Assembly: GCF_017916325.1 (NCBI RefSeq)
Contig: NC_090164.1
Span: 221,001 to 285,000 of the forward strand
Source: Leishmania martiniquensis
Lineage: Eukaryota; Euglenozoa; Kinetoplastea; Trypanosomatida; Trypanosomatidae
DNA: 64,000 nucleotides
Direction: 5' to 3'
Part shown: positions 28,344-39,059 of the stretch, piece after piece
Layout of the letters: every line of letters starts with the position of its first letter
Position numbering within the stretch: position 1 is the stretch's first letter
Notes under the pieces: model-generated
Databases searched by the model: none
What the model was told of the DNA's origin: nothing
Seen by the model: the letters and a program-made list of their open reading frames with translations, nothing else
Program-made: the position numbers and the translations under genes

Positions 28344-30518
28344 CTAGCGCTTGCGGTTTCCCGTGCGCTCCAGAGCAGCGGAGGAGGCGCCGGCGACGCC
28401 CACCTCCTCGAGGACGGCAGCAATGCGATCCACTCGTGCCTCCACCTCGGCGAGGTCGAAGGTGGCGTCTGTGGGCAGCTGAATCGACGCGGCAGCGTCA
28501 GCCGAGAGAGCAGGCGCGGCAGCCGGCGACGAAATCGGCCCACCTGAGCCCTTCTTCGACTTGCTGCTTCTACCGCGTGCGGGCGGGGGCGCGGCGGTGA
28601 CCTCGGGAACGGCGGCTGCGGAAGGCAACTCAGGGGCAGCCGGAGGAGCGCTGCGCACCACATGGGAATTGTGCTTCAGCACATCCTCTAGCCGAAGTTG
28701 GTAGGCGCGCTCCACGCGAGTGCACTGCTCCAGCGTGAGCGCCGCAGCTCTGTTCTCAGAATCCGTCTGCATCGCAGTATCTAGCAGCAGCAGCCGCTCA
28801 CTGAGCTCGTGCGCAGCGATGACGAGCAGCGGCTCCTGCCAGTCCCTTGAGAACTGTAGTACACGTTCGGCCTCGCAGGCCTCGAAGAGGCGCTGCTGCG
28901 CATTCAGCACGGCTTGCAGCGCTTCCGAGTGGAAGGCCGAGAGCGGCGGCAGGTAGACGGGACGTATATTTTCGACGGCGACGCAGATGGGTCGGTGGAC
29001 GACAGGGTGCTGCGACCCGCATACCGCCGATGACTCTATCACCGTGGCTGGGGGCGCCGGCAGCTGCTCTTCCGCCATCGGCGCCAGCAGTGTGCCCCAC
29101 AGCAGCTTGTGCGTCACCACAGAGCGAGTGATGTACTCGGCAACGGACGCCGCCTCTGACATCGAGAAGACGGCGCGCAGCGTGAGGCCCTTCTCCACCT
29201 CCACCTCCACATTCTGCATCACTGTCTGCTGAACCAGGGTGGGGGCTTGCTTTGCTGCCTCGAGGGCAGTCAACGTCTTCTGCGAGCTCGTCTTGTGCAG
29301 CTTCTCCGTGATCTCGCTAAGTTTCGACGGATCGGGCACCGTAACAGTGACTGGCTGATAGCAATTCACCGTCTCGATCGCACGTGCCACCGTCAGACAC
29401 GTCTGCGCACACAAGACCTCCTGCAGAGCGTCCGTCACCCGCTGCTCCCATAATACGTTAGCAGCAGCATCCGTCGAGTCTACCGGAAGCCCATCCACCT
29501 TGTCAAGAACAAGGAGGCTGTCCAGCAGCACGCACTGCGTCTGCACCGTCGTGAAGCATTGATAATGTGCAAACACGAGGACATCCTCCACCCATTCTAC
29601 AACGATGCTGTGGCGGAGCTCCGTGTCGGGCATGTCCATGAACATGTGGGCCCTCTTGGTTGCGGCGGTAGAAGTTCTCGCCAGAGCGGCGCCCGGTTCG
29701 GTCGCGCGTTGGCCCCTAAGGACGTTCGGGTAGCTGTGCCGCGAGAGCAGCGTGTCTACCAGGAGCGTTGGCGCCGCGATCGCTTCACTGCCGTCCTCAG
29801 TGGTCATATCTGCGTCGCCACCCGTGTCATCCCCGCCATCGACCTTGAGCTGAAGCGCAGCGGGAACGGGCCAGCCGAGCGCACGATACAGGCCGACGCG
29901 AAGAAGGAGGAGAGCCGCCGAGTCGCGCCGCGACGTGGGCGCGGCCGACAACGACCACGGAAACGACGGCGCAGCGCCGAAGAGAGAGAACGGCCGCGCC
30001 GCCTCGTCCTCTTTCGCGCTCAGATCACCGGGCAGCGTAGTACGGGTCACAGAGGCCCTTTCGGACGCCTTTCCGCTCACACGGCGCGAAGCCCTTGCCG
30101 AGGAGGTCCTACTGCCCCGGCTCGCCTCACCCGCACTTTGATGCCTGGCCCCTGCAGTCGGAGGGCTTGCATAGCTGGCGCTCGCTCGGTCAGCGCTCGT
30201 CGCATCTTTCGAAGCGCGCGGGTCTCGCCTTGGCTGTCCACGCGGTGGCGTCTGCGGCAGCTCTTCCAGGAGAAAAGCCGTGAGGCGCTCCATCGCCTCA
30301 CGCTCCGTCTCCAGCCGGCACCGCACGACACACTCAGTCAGGCCGTCGCCGTACAAGCTTGTCGCCGCAGTAGAGCAGACCACAGACTTGAGCATGGAGT
30401 CGTACGCGAAGGCGGTGCACTGCCGAAGGGCCGAGACATAGGCGAGGGAGTGAAAGGACGCATCTGCTGGAGAGGCTCCCGTGATGAGAGCAGATGCGGT
30501 TGCGAGTGAAGAAAGCAT
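28344..30518 (-). CDS. Hypothetical protein, 724 aa
   Basis: No known family was recognised. The protein begins MLSSLATASALITG and has a conserved-looking globular N-terminal segment of about 75 residues (FAYDSMLKSVVCSTAATSLY). A low-complexity Ser/Arg/Ala-rich linker follows at about 90-180. Two helical globular regions come next: about 270-480, and about 520-625 including FEACEAERVLQFSRDWQEPL. A Pro/Ala/Lys-rich tail with a final helix (LAEVEARVDRIAAVLEEV) completes it. No signal peptide, membrane helix or catalytic motif was seen. The first ATG at 30518 is used; the 88 upstream codons have no ATG. The alternation of globular and disordered parts suggests a structural or scaffold protein, possibly cytoskeletal, but this is a guess. 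Confidence 0.8.
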   Translation of the reverse strand: MLSSLATASALITGASPADASFHSLAYVSALRQCTAFAYDSMLKSVVCSTAATSLYGDGLTECVVRCRLETEREAMERLTAFLLEELPQTPPRGQPRRDPRASKDATSADRASASYASPPTAGARHQSAGEASRGSRTSSARASRRVSGKASERASVTRTTLPGDLSAKEDEAARPFSLFGAAPSFPWSLSAAPTSRRDSAALLLLRVGLYRALGWPVPAALQLKVDGGDDTGGDADMTTEDGSEAIAAPTLLVDTLLSRHSYPNVLRGQRATEPGAALARTSTAATKRAHMFMDMPDTELRHSIVVEWVEDVLVFAHYQCFTTVQTQCVLLDSLLVLDKVDGLPVDSTDAAANVLWEQRVTDALQEVLCAQTCLTVARAIETVNCYQPVTVTVPDPSKLSEITEKLHKTSSQKTLTALEAAKQAPTLVQQTVMQNVEVEVEKGLTLRAVFSMSEAASVAEYITRSVVTHKLLWGTLLAPMAEEQLPAPPATVIESSAVCGSQHPVVHRPICVAVENIRPVYLPPLSAFHSEALQAVLNAQQRLFEACEAERVLQFSRDWQEPLLVIAAHELSERLLLLDTAMQTDSENRAAALTLEQCTRVERAYQLRLEDVLKHNSHVVRSAPPAAPELPSAAAVPEVTAAPPPARGRSSKSKKGSGGPISSPAAAPALSADAAASIQLPTDATFDLAEVEARVDRIAAVLEEVGVAGASSAALERTGNRKR

Positions 30519-31477
30519 GTCAAAATAATCTTGAGCACGATGAGCTGAAAGGGAGGCAGAGAGAGTAAACAAGAGATCGGTGGCAGCGGCGGACGCCCTC
30601 GTGGGGCTCCGTGCACCATTGGGGCCGAGCGAAAGCACAGAGGGCGAGTACGCCACACAACCACCGCACCGATACCCGGCGGCGGGCAAGAGGAAGTGCG
30701 TGGGTGCGCACGCATCGAGTGGAGAAGGGGGAGAGAGGGGGGCGAGAAGAAGAAGTATAAGGAGGCGGTATGCACGAAACACATATCTTCAGTCAGCGCA
30801 GCTGCACCCCCTGTGAGAACGCACGATTGCTTTTTTGTGTGTTCGAGCGATTGAGGAAGAGAGAAAGGGAGGGAGCCGGGGTCTCGTGATGGCGTGCTAG
30901 AGTGCCCCAGAGATGTCAATGCCATCTCGTCAGCTGCGCCTCCGTCAAGCCCATCGAGGGCTGTGCGAGTAGTCACGCATGCCGGTCTCCAGATAAACGA
31001 ATGAGCGTTGTGCAACCTCTTCGTGTTGATGTGCGCGAGACCGTGCGTTTCGCGTGACGCGGAGATGTCACACACGCGTGGGCTTTGCCTCCCTTCATTT
31101 TGCTGGCGAGGAAGGGCGAAACAGGAAAAGGGGTGTAAGAGGAGGTCATTGAGGTGGTGAGGGTGTGACGAGGCGGGGGAGGATGCGCCGTTCAGACACG
31201 AAGGCCGCACAGGCAGTGGAAAGAGTCGCAAAGAGGATGATGCAGGTAGAAGCAGAGAGGGAGAGAGAGGGGGGGACGGCAGACAGCTGTATGCCGGCAC
31301 GTAAGCGCCCACATGCGCAGGCACCAGCCGTGCGTCGCCTCGTTTCGGCACAGCGTCCATCGAGCCCGACGGCAGCCACGCACCTTCCAATGAGAGGGCG
31401 GAGCGGTCGTGGCGAATCGCCGTCAGCAGACGCAGAAGGGCTAGAAGCCTTTCCCCAGATGCCCCGCAGTGATATAC
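30519..31477. other. Intercoding region between BBS7 and the 724-aa gene
   Basis: About 0.96 kb without a recognisable gene. A minus-strand frame continues through 30338-31390 but overlaps the 724-aa gene in another frame and reads as Ser/Pro/Leu-rich simple sequence. Purine-rich plus-strand stretches at about 30719-30760 and 30852-30870 may be transcribed polypyrimidine tracts for splicing. Confidence 0.5.
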
Positions 31478-34039
31478 TCACGGATCTTCGCTGCTCGCGT
31501 GGGGTGAAGACACAACGTGGCTCGGAGCCTCTGTGGGGCCAATGAGCGCCGGACATTCAGCCCCAGCCTCTGCGGTGTCGGCAGCGGTCCGCGCCGCCTG
31601 CGAGGCTGCGTTGATGGAAGCTGGTGCGATCGTGCGCATGGCGGCCACTTCTGCAGCGGCCGCCTCCTGCAGTGTCGTGTCACCTGGATACATAATCTTC
31701 TCAAGAAGGGCAGGGTCGAAGCTGAGGCTACACGAGGCCGCCTCGAGTTGCACGCGAATGGCCTCGTTGAACAAAGGGGCATGGCCCTTGAAGTACACAA
31801 AGCTGCGGTAGAGGGCCGCGACGGCCCGCTTCAGGTAGCCCTCCTGCTGCGCCTCCGCCTCCGCCTGCACCTCCTCCGCGGAGGCCAGCAGCTCCTGGAA
31901 TAGGTGAGGGAGGAAGCTCAGATTTGTCTCCGCCCCCTGCAGCTCACGCAACCCCTGTAGAAGCTGCCAGCGCCGTTGGATGCTGGACAGACTCGACATG
32001 AGCGGGTACAACTGCTGCAGCTGGTGGAAAACAGTTTGGCAGAGAATGTGCTCGCGCGTGCTGATGTGGAAGCCGTGCTCGGCACACACCTGCAGAATAT
32101 GCCGCTTCACTGTGGCGAGCGGGACGAGAGAGTCACAGGCGAAGATCGCGCGGCTGCCATTGCCGTCGTCCTGGTCGCCCTCGATGTCGACCGTCAACAC
32201 CGAGCCCAGGAAGCGGCTCGTGAAGAGAAAGCGCTGGCACTCCTCTGCGGAGCGCGGAACGTCTGCCATGCCCGGCACGAGCTGCCCCAGCCACACGAGA
32301 GCATCCTGCCCTTTGAAGTCTCCAAGCACGATCAGGCGCGACATGGATTGCACCACATCTCTTGGCAGCACCGAAATATTTCCACTCGGCAAACGCTCGT
32401 ACAGGGGAAGGGCGCAGAGGGGGATGTACTTGACCTGCGCTGTTCGCGGAGCCTGCGCGCTGTAGACGGTGGCGCGGAGGGTGCCGGCGACGCCCTCGTC
32501 CACATACATGTGGACCTCGAGGCGCTTGCTGCCTCGCTGCGCAGGAGTGACAGTGGCGATGGTAATCGACGACCCTACCGCCGCAGTGAAGCTCTGCGAA
32601 GACGTAGGCATCAGCGCGGCCCCGTCGGTGGCCGTCACCCGCGCCTTTACTGCAGCGCTCTCAGTGGGCGCAAAAGTCAGCGCTGCGCTGCACTCAACCA
32701 ACATGCCGAGGAGCGGTGCATCGGCAGACACCACCAGCGACAGCATCGGTGACCCTTCCACTGGTGCGAGGGTGACAGACACCTTAAAGCTCGCGCTCAC
32801 CGTAAGCACCGACGCCTCACCCATCTCCCGCAGCACCGGAGCCTCACTCAGCTCTCTGGTGCGCTGGGTGATGAGCACCCGCAACTGCTCGATTTCGCCT
32901 TGGGTGTCCTGCTGCTTTGCGATGAGTGCGGTCTGCCTCGCCGCAGACTCGGCTGCGGCTGCCTGGATATCCTCCTTGGGTCCGTCAGTGTCCAGGGTAA
33001 AGGCAATCACCTGGCCACTGAACGTGTGCACCAGCACGTCTGGCTGCGCCGCTGTATGTGTGATGATGCCGCCTGCGACGCTCATCACCCGCTCTCCTAC
33101 ACTGCCTGCCCACACCGGGGCGAGCTGCACGGCCTCCATCCCGATCGCGCTGAAGCAGTCACTCAGCTGCACAACGAAAACGCGCACGGTGCCGTCATCG
33201 TACCCTACAAGAAGCTCATCTTGCCCATCTGCGTTCACATCCGCCAAACCAAGACTAGTGATAAGACCTCCGGGGCCGTCCGGCATGTGGGCACCCACCT
33301 TGCGCAGAGCCCCGCTTTGCGTCACGGCCATGACGCCAATGGAGCCGGACTGCGTTCCGTAGAACAGCAGCCGCGGAACGCTGTGGTAGACGACGGTGGT
33401 TAGGGCAGCCTCGCAGTTGATCTCCTCTGCCAGTCTATTTTCTCGCACCAAACGCAGCACACGATCATTGCACGCCAGGCAGCACACGTAGTCGCTCAGC
33501 TGGCGTTCGCTCTCGCACGCCATGGAGCTGGGGACCACGTACGCGCACATGTCGTTCACGCGATCGGGTGACAAGAAGAAGCCGATCTCCTTTGTCTCCC
33601 TCATCGTGGTGACCATGAAGTCGCCCGCTAAGAAGATGAAGGGTGTGTCGATAGTCAGCGAGTGTACCTTCTCCGTAACATTAGTGTCCACTGTGAAGAA
33701 GGGCTTGCCCTTTCGTGAGTACGCGTGAAGGAGACTGCCCTGCATGTAGAAGAGTTGGTCCGAGAAGAGAGTGGCGGCAGTGATGGCCCTCATCTGCTTT
33801 CCGGCGCCGCCCTCACCAGTCTGCAGAGCCGTCTCTGGCGTCTCAAAGGCAACCACTGGTTCCAGTCGCCTGCCGACGGAGAAAACCTTGAATAGGCCAG
33901 TGCAGTCCCCGACGGCAACGCGTTGCTTCGACTTTCTGCTCACCGGGTAGACGAGAAGACACCCATGTGCGGCGGAAGCAGTTTCGGTGATGGCCTTGCG
34001 CTTGAAAGACAGCGCCAAAGGTGCTATCGTAGATGTCAT
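31478..34039 (-). CDS. BBS7: Bardet-Biedl syndrome 7 protein (BBSome subunit)
   Basis: The 853-residue protein matches BBS7 along its length. The N-terminal beta-propeller has VAVGDCTGLFKVFSVG, GKPFFTVDTNVTEKVHSL, FFLSPDRVNDMCAYVVPSS, LACNDRVLRLV and DELLVGYDDGTVRVF, equivalent to the human VIGDHDGVV, GKQFLSFETNLTE, LACQDRVLRV and DLLVGRDDGMVEVY segments. A coiled coil follows (about 385-420, GEIEQLRVLITQRTREL), then an appendage domain. The C-terminal helical part has LQGLRELQGAETNLSFLPH, like human [21 protein letters not shown]. BBS7 pairs with BBS2 in the BBSome, the coat-like complex that carries membrane proteins in and out of the cilium; here it would act at the flagellum and flagellar pocket. 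It is longer than human BBS7 because of an Ala-rich C-terminal tail of about 70 residues and small insertions. Confidence 0.92.
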   Translation of the reverse strand: MTSTIAPLALSFKRKAITETASAAHGCLLVYPVSRKSKQRVAVGDCTGLFKVFSVGRRLEPVVAFETPETALQTGEGGAGKQMRAITAATLFSDQLFYMQGSLLHAYSRKGKPFFTVDTNVTEKVHSLTIDTPFIFLAGDFMVTTMRETKEIGFFLSPDRVNDMCAYVVPSSMACESERQLSDYVCCLACNDRVLRLVRENRLAEEINCEAALTTVVYHSVPRLLFYGTQSGSIGVMAVTQSGALRKVGAHMPDGPGGLITSLGLADVNADGQDELLVGYDDGTVRVFVVQLSDCFSAIGMEAVQLAPVWAGSVGERVMSVAGGIITHTAAQPDVLVHTFSGQVIAFTLDTDGPKEDIQAAAAESAARQTALIAKQQDTQGEIEQLRVLITQRTRELSEAPVLREMGEASVLTVSASFKVSVTLAPVEGSPMLSLVVSADAPLLGMLVECSAALTFAPTESAAVKARVTATDGAALMPTSSQSFTAAVGSSITIATVTPAQRGSKRLEVHMYVDEGVAGTLRATVYSAQAPRTAQVKYIPLCALPLYERLPSGNISVLPRDVVQSMSRLIVLGDFKGQDALVWLGQLVPGMADVPRSAEECQRFLFTSRFLGSVLTVDIEGDQDDGNGSRAIFACDSLVPLATVKRHILQVCAEHGFHISTREHILCQTVFHQLQQLYPLMSSLSSIQRRWQLLQGLRELQGAETNLSFLPHLFQELLASAEEVQAEAEAQQEGYLKRAVAALYRSFVYFKGHAPLFNEAIRVQLEAASCSLSFDPALLEKIMYPGDTTLQEAAAAEVAAMRTIAPASINAASQAARTAADTAEAGAECPALIGPTEAPSHVVSSPHASSEDP

Positions 34040-35357
34040 GGTGTGTAGCTGAAGCCGCGCCCTCCTCTCCCGCACACTTTTTCGGTTACCTCCCCCGTCT
34101 CTACAGCGAAGGAAATGTGCGCGCAGAGGTGTCCCCCTCAGTGCCCCCCCCCACTGCTATGATGCTCCAGCGATGGTGTTGCCTGCCGATACGCCCTTCG
34201 CACTGCTGCGCTTGCGCGCCCGCCCTCAGATGCAAGGAGTGGGAGTGGGAGGGGGAGAGGGGGGGCGGCTCGCACGTAAGCACCAATAGGTGTCTCCCCC
34301 GGGTGATCTTGGGTTAGTGTCTATGAGTGCCGGAGGGCGGGTGTGTGTGTGTGTGTGTCTGTGTGTGTGTGTGTGTGTACACGCGTACGCGGGAGCCGCA
34401 GCAGCAAAATGAAGGGGCCCGAGAGCAAACACAGAGCAGCCACAGGTGCACCGCTGATAGCCGCACTGACCGCCGAGCGGGCGAGAGCGAAGAGCAGAGG
34501 CCCGATACCACCGTGTCATAGGCCACGCCAACGGGTGCGGTGAAGGGGAATGGGCGACGCATGTCACGCGCATGTTGAAGGGAAAAGACCCGAGAGGGAG
34601 CGGGTGGGGTGGGGGGAGGGGAGGAAAGTGACACGACAGGAGGCGCATGCGCGCATTTGCGCACACCCTCTATATGGACCTCCATCCACAGCGGCACGTC
34701 GCCTTTGCCGTACGCGCGGAGAGAGGAAGCGCCGCCGTGGGTGACATGACGGCCACCACTGCAAGAGGAGGAGGATGCTGATAGCCACGACAGCGACGCA
34801 GCACAGCGCAGAGGGCGAGGACGTCACAACAGAAGAAAATGGGGGAGAAACCCTCTGGTAAGCGGCCGAGTTGACCGGTCGCCGCGCGTCTTGGTGCCTT
34901 TCCTCCTCCTCGCCGACCAGGCTCAGAGCTGGTGGAGGAGGAGGTAGAGGGCCTGACGCCATCTGTTCGATGCATTGTACGGCACGGCGCAACATCGGCA
35001 GCCATGGCGAAGGCAGGGGCAAAGGAACGAAGAGGCGTGCGATCTGTGATGAGTGCGACGGATCTCGGGGAGAGACACGGTCGAGGCAGGACTTAAATGT
35101 GAGCACGCCAGGAAGATAGAAAGAGCGGGAGAGTCAGGTCCGGGAGGAGAGGGGGAGACACGCGACAAGAGGGAAAGACGGGGGCGACCGTGGTGATCGG
35201 CCAGGTGAGGCAGCGAAGATGTCACAGACACACTGAACGCGGCAGCCAGAGCGTTGCGGCTCTCTTGGCCTCTTTCCTCGCCCTCCCGTTCGCGCCTCCT
35301 CCTTCACCGCAAAAAAAACGCCTCCCTGTCCACGTGGCCGAGTGTCCTTGATCTTTC
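34040..35357. other. 1.3-kb intercoding region upstream of BBS7
   Basis: It contains a long imperfect (GT)n run at 34341-34378, a purine-rich plus-strand block near 34575-34635 and otherwise mixed sequence. No gene was recognised. It should hold the EF-Ts 3' UTR and the BBS7 splice acceptor. Confidence 0.5.
34341..34378. repeat. Long imperfect (GT)n microsatellite
   Basis: A GT dinucleotide run of 38 bases with one interruption; the longest simple repeat of its kind in the window, in the intercoding region upstream of BBS7. Confidence 0.92.
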
Positions 35358-36188
35358 CTACCTGTGCGGCTCTGGTGCTGTGTGCACAACTGCATCCTTT
35401 CCAAACGTCTGCACAAGGCTGCCGCTGAACTTGAGGCCGTGCCGCCTCAGCCACTTGCCTACCGTCTCCGTCTCACTACCGAAGAAGCTCTGGTGCGCGT
35501 AGTCGCCCTCGGCCCCTGAGGTGGCCACAAAATGGCGACCTACGGAGGTCAGCACATCTTCAGGAATCACCTCGTCCTCCCGCAATCGACTCACCGCCAC
35601 AAGACCCACGATGCGACCAACATGATTGACACCCAAGGTGCCATGCGTGTAGCTCCCAATGAGAAGACGCTCCGACACGTGCGGCGCCGGTACGAGGGAG
35701 GTAACGCTGCGCACGCGCAAGTTTTCACCGAGAACTGCGATGGCCGCACGCAGCTCCTCTGTCATGGCGTCGCTCAGCCGCCTGACAGCCTCCTCTGGGT
35801 GTGCGAGAACAGCACCGTTCGTGGCGTCCATGAGTTTACGCAGGTGGTCACCTGCCCGCACGCATATCCTCTGGAAGTGCTCACTTCGGGCCGCAAAGTC
35901 AGTTTCGCTGCACACGGACAGGATGGCCGCACCGCTCTGTGGTGTCGATCCGACACAGCTCACAACGAAGCCGTGCTCCGTCACGCGATCCCCCTTCTTC
36001 ATCGCCCGGGCAGCGCCACGCTTGTGCAGCACCTGAATGGCCGCCTCCACGTCTCCGCCAGATTCCTTGAGAGCAGCACTGCAGTCTGATATGGGGGCCT
36101 CGGTGCGGTACCGGAGGGTCTTGACGAGCTCCACGAACGCCTTCTTGTCCACGGGTACACCAAAGCAGAGGAGAGAACGGCGCAGCAT
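35358..36188 (-). CDS. Elongation factor Ts, mitochondrial
   Basis: This 276-residue protein is EF-Ts, the guanine-nucleotide exchange factor that recycles EF-Tu in mitochondrial translation. After a short basic start (MLRRSLLCFG, a likely mitochondrial presequence) comes the UBA-like N-terminal domain at about 14-55 (LVKTLRYRTEAPISDCSAAL, KESGGDVEAAIQVL, KRGAARA). The EF-Tu-contacting motif SETDFAARSEHF lies at 94-105, corresponding to the bacterial TDFVA motif. The core continues with GTLGVNHVGRIVGLVAV. The C-terminal part is divergent but ends in the usual two-layer domain. A nuclear-coded EF-Ts with such a presequence is normal in trypanosomatids. Confidence 0.93.
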   Translation of the reverse strand: MLRRSLLCFGVPVDKKAFVELVKTLRYRTEAPISDCSAALKESGGDVEAAIQVLHKRGAARAMKKGDRVTEHGFVVSCVGSTPQSGAAILSVCSETDFAARSEHFQRICVRAGDHLRKLMDATNGAVLAHPEEAVRRLSDAMTEELRAAIAVLGENLRVRSVTSLVPAPHVSERLLIGSYTHGTLGVNHVGRIVGLVAVSRLREDEVIPEDVLTSVGRHFVATSGAEGDYAHQSFFGSETETVGKWLRRHGLKFSGSLVQTFGKDAVVHTAPEPHR

Positions 36189-36725
36189 CGCTGCAAGTGC
36201 AAACGATATGTGTGCGTGTGTGTGTGTGTGTGACGAAGGGGTAAAGCAACGATGACGTTCCGCTAAGAGAGAGAGAGCGGCGCTCGAGTGCCAGCGCGTA
36301 CGCGTGAAGAAGCAGTTCGCTGAGGAGGATCAAACGGGCCGTGAGGAGGAATCACCATGGGAGAAGGCAGAGAGAGGGAGACGGTGCCCCCTGCAACAAA
36401 TCTGCCACGCCTCACGCCACTCCATTGGGCATGCCAGCTTACCGTTAGAGTCGCTGACTGGATCGCACAAAGCACCGCAGCGGCGCGACCACGACTTTCT
36501 TGGCGCAGATGTTGACATCCATCACAGCGGTTCGCACAGCAAGGCACACATGTGTGTGCGTGCCAGTGTGTGTGTGTGGGTGGGTGTGAAGCACACTGTG
36601 TCTCCGCCGCTCTACGCATCTGATGTGCTATTTCCCGGCGCCACCTCTGCCCTCCCTCCCACCACCACCACCGCCAACAGTTGTGGTAGGACGATGGAGA
36701 GAGGGGTGGATGAAGCCGGGAAAGC

Positions 36726-36740
36726 ATATATATATATATA
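36726..36740. repeat. TA dinucleotide array
   Basis: A short uninterrupted TA run in intercoding DNA upstream of EF-Ts. Confidence 0.85.
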
Positions 36741-37008
36741 CATCGAAGAAGCGCAGGGCGAGGAAGAGATGAAGGGGGAGGGCGTTCACAAAGAACAGCA
36801 GTGGGGGCAGCCAAGATGCACGTATGCCCGCCACCCCCAGCCTCTCGCGCGTCACGATCCCGCCCCCTTGTCAAGGCAGGCCATGCACAAGCGGCACTCT
36901 GTGCAACTCAAAAGTTCGGCATGTCCCGTCGCCGCTCTGCTGTCAGCTGCAGACAGCTGCACGTGAAACAAAGCGCCTGCATAGCTTCGGTCCAGCAAGG
37001 GCAATACA

Positions 37009-37386
37009 ATGCTGAGAAGGCTGCTCCGGCTACAAGCACGAGGTCAGCAGTATCACCTCGATGCTCCTCTTTGCCGACAGCACCTACCACAGCTCCAAGT
37101 GATCACACCACTCACTGTATCTGCCGGCGACTCTAGCCTGTTGCGCTGTACCATTAACTCCGCTACCTCGTCGGTGCTTTGGGGGCGCGGGCTCACCAAG
37201 ACGCCGACAGATGCTTGCTTCAGCGTGCTTGGCGACGTCGGGTCGTCGACCTCAACGCGGCAGCACGAGTGGTCCGCCTCTGTGGCCATCCACGCATCAG
37301 ATTTCAGCAGCAGCAGCAGCATTGTGTCTCAGCTGCGCACAGTGAAGAGCCGGTACGGCGAGCCGCAGAGGCGCCGCGTCGCATGA
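37009..37386 (+). CDS. Doubtful small plus-strand open frame, 125 codons
   Basis: This starts at a real ATG with a basic, Leu-rich N-terminus (MLRRLLRLQARG) that resembles a mitochondrial presequence, and its second half is rich in G/C at third positions. It would be the only plus-strand gene of the window, contrary to the uniform minus-strand array. A minus-strand frame (37053-37322, 89 codons, ATG at 37322) shares the same third-position bias because the two frames have the same third positions, so composition does not decide between them. A second plus-strand frame (37179-37688) overlaps it. No family was recognised. A remnant of a decayed gene is at least as likely as a functional gene. 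Confidence 0.18.
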   Translation: MLRRLLRLQARGQQYHLDAPLCRQHLPQLQVITPLTVSAGDSSLLRCTINSATSSVLWGRGLTKTPTDACFSVLGDVGSSTSTRQHEWSASVAIHASDFSSSSSIVSQLRTVKSRYGEPQRRRVA

Positions 37387-39059
37387 CCGCTGCACGCGTG
37401 GCCAGAGCCTCTGCACAGTTGTTGCTCGAGGCCACGCTAACAATCTGGGCTGCATCCGATGGAACGTTTCGCTATACAGAAGCGCGTCGTTTGGCCACAC
37501 GCGCGGAGGTGCCGCTCACTCTCTGCCTGGCACCATCCAATGGGAATGCGCGCTATCACTGTTGCCACGGTCTAGCCCTCTTCGCAGAGTGGCGAGGCAG
37601 CCTGCCTGCCGCTGAACACCGCTGTGTTCATGTAGCTGTGCTACCCGTAGCCTGCCCTGGCTGCTGTCGTGGCGTAGAGCTGGCATAATTACATGTCACG
37701 CTCACAGCATGTTCCCTCGAGCCCTTTCCGCGTCCCCACAGCCAGAGCGCGCAGCCGTTGAAACGGCGCGCCGCCACCTGTGTGGTCAGGGGGGTAGGGA
37801 CCGAAAGACGCATTGCACGCGCGAGGGCAGCGAGATGCCCGCCAGCTTCAGTGCCACCTACATTTCCTCCGATGCCTGCCTCTCTAGCTGCATCTGAAAC
37901 TCTGGGGGCAGGTGGCACATCAGCGGCAGTCGCTTAGCCACAACACGTTTACGACGGTCGAGGTGGAGCCGGATCCGAGAGCAAAAGGGCATGGAGGTCT
38001 ACCGCCCCGGCCCCCACCGTGCAGCAGCTCGGCTGGGGCGGGCTCTTCGTCCCGCCCACCCGCAACCGTCCCAGCTGTGTTTCTGTTCGATAGCAGGTCA
38101 GGCGAGAAAAAGGGACTCGCCCGCGCACCGGAGGTGGTCTGCAACTTCATCTTCAGCGAGCAACAGAGTGGCGTGCATCTTGGCGAAGAGGTACGAGGAC
38201 AGCGCTATCACAGTCCTTGCGACTCCCAACACATCCACACCAGCAAAGCCGCGCGCCTAGTAGAGAGCGCGTGCAGGTGGATAGAGGCGACTCGATGCTG
38301 CAGCACCGGAAAGCCAAGCAAGGGGAGGACAGGATAAGCCGACGTCGATTCGTCCGTCATGCGTCGCGATCAGAAAGAGTCGTAGTCAGCGAGAAGACTG
38401 ACCGGAGAGGTGTCAAAGCCATGAGTTCTTGGGCAGTGAGTACAACAGCTCGTCGATGAAGAACAGTCGCAGCGGCGCACCTGCCTGCAAAGCCACGGGG
38501 AACGCGCACGCATAGCGACAGTGCGTGATTAAGCGCATGAAGGTAACGAAAGGAAAGAGGGGTACCCAAGGCGAGAAGGGGAAGAGGACCACACACACAC
38601 ACACACGCACACCGAAAACCACGGAGCACCGCCGTACACAGCGCGGGAGAAAGATGGGGGAGCGAGTGAGCGAGAGAGAGGGCGTGCATAACAAAAGAGG
38701 GGTGTGGGGATTCTCTGAGTGGGCAAGAGGAGTGCGCGGCGTCGCGCAAATGCCCCCCGCCCCGCCCCCCCTCCCTCCCTCCCTCTCGCTGCGCTCCAGT
38801 CGCCCTGATATCATCTCTGCCTCACTCCACCGCTGTCTGCGTGTCGATGGCCCTTGTGCGAGCGTGCTTCGCGATGCCCTGCTTGTGTTTACACTTTTCT
38901 GTGTTGGCACTCCGCCACCGAACACAACGGCAACTTCGCGGCAGTGCCCAAACCCAAGTAGGGTGGATGATACATGAAATGCCGGTGGCCGCCGGACTCA
39001 ATAGATGGCACCAAAGGCATGTGTGGGAGGAACGCGCACAGGGAGGCGCCAGGGGGCCA

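Larger units (their letters stand above)
36189..39059. other. 2.9-kb gene-poor stretch with unexplained complex sequence
   Basis: The parts nearest EF-Ts (36189-36800) and nearest the next gene (38500-38780) are typical intercoding sequence, with (GT)n near 36213-36230, a TA array at 36726-36740 and (CA)n near 38591-38606. By contrast 36800-38400 has balanced composition, few simple repeats and several short frames on both strands with protein-like composition, but none long enough to be a clear gene. It could be a decayed gene or retroelement, or hold a small gene. A candidate plus-strand frame at 37009-37386 is listed separately. Confidence 0.45.

Noticed and set aside
30338..31390. Minus-strand open frame of 350 codons
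   Set aside because: Overlaps the 5' end of the 724-aa gene in another frame and has Ser/Pro/Leu low complexity.
36189..39059. A strand-switch region between divergent or convergent gene clusters
   Set aside because: Genes on both sides are on the minus strand, so there is no switch; only one doubtful plus-strand frame lies inside.
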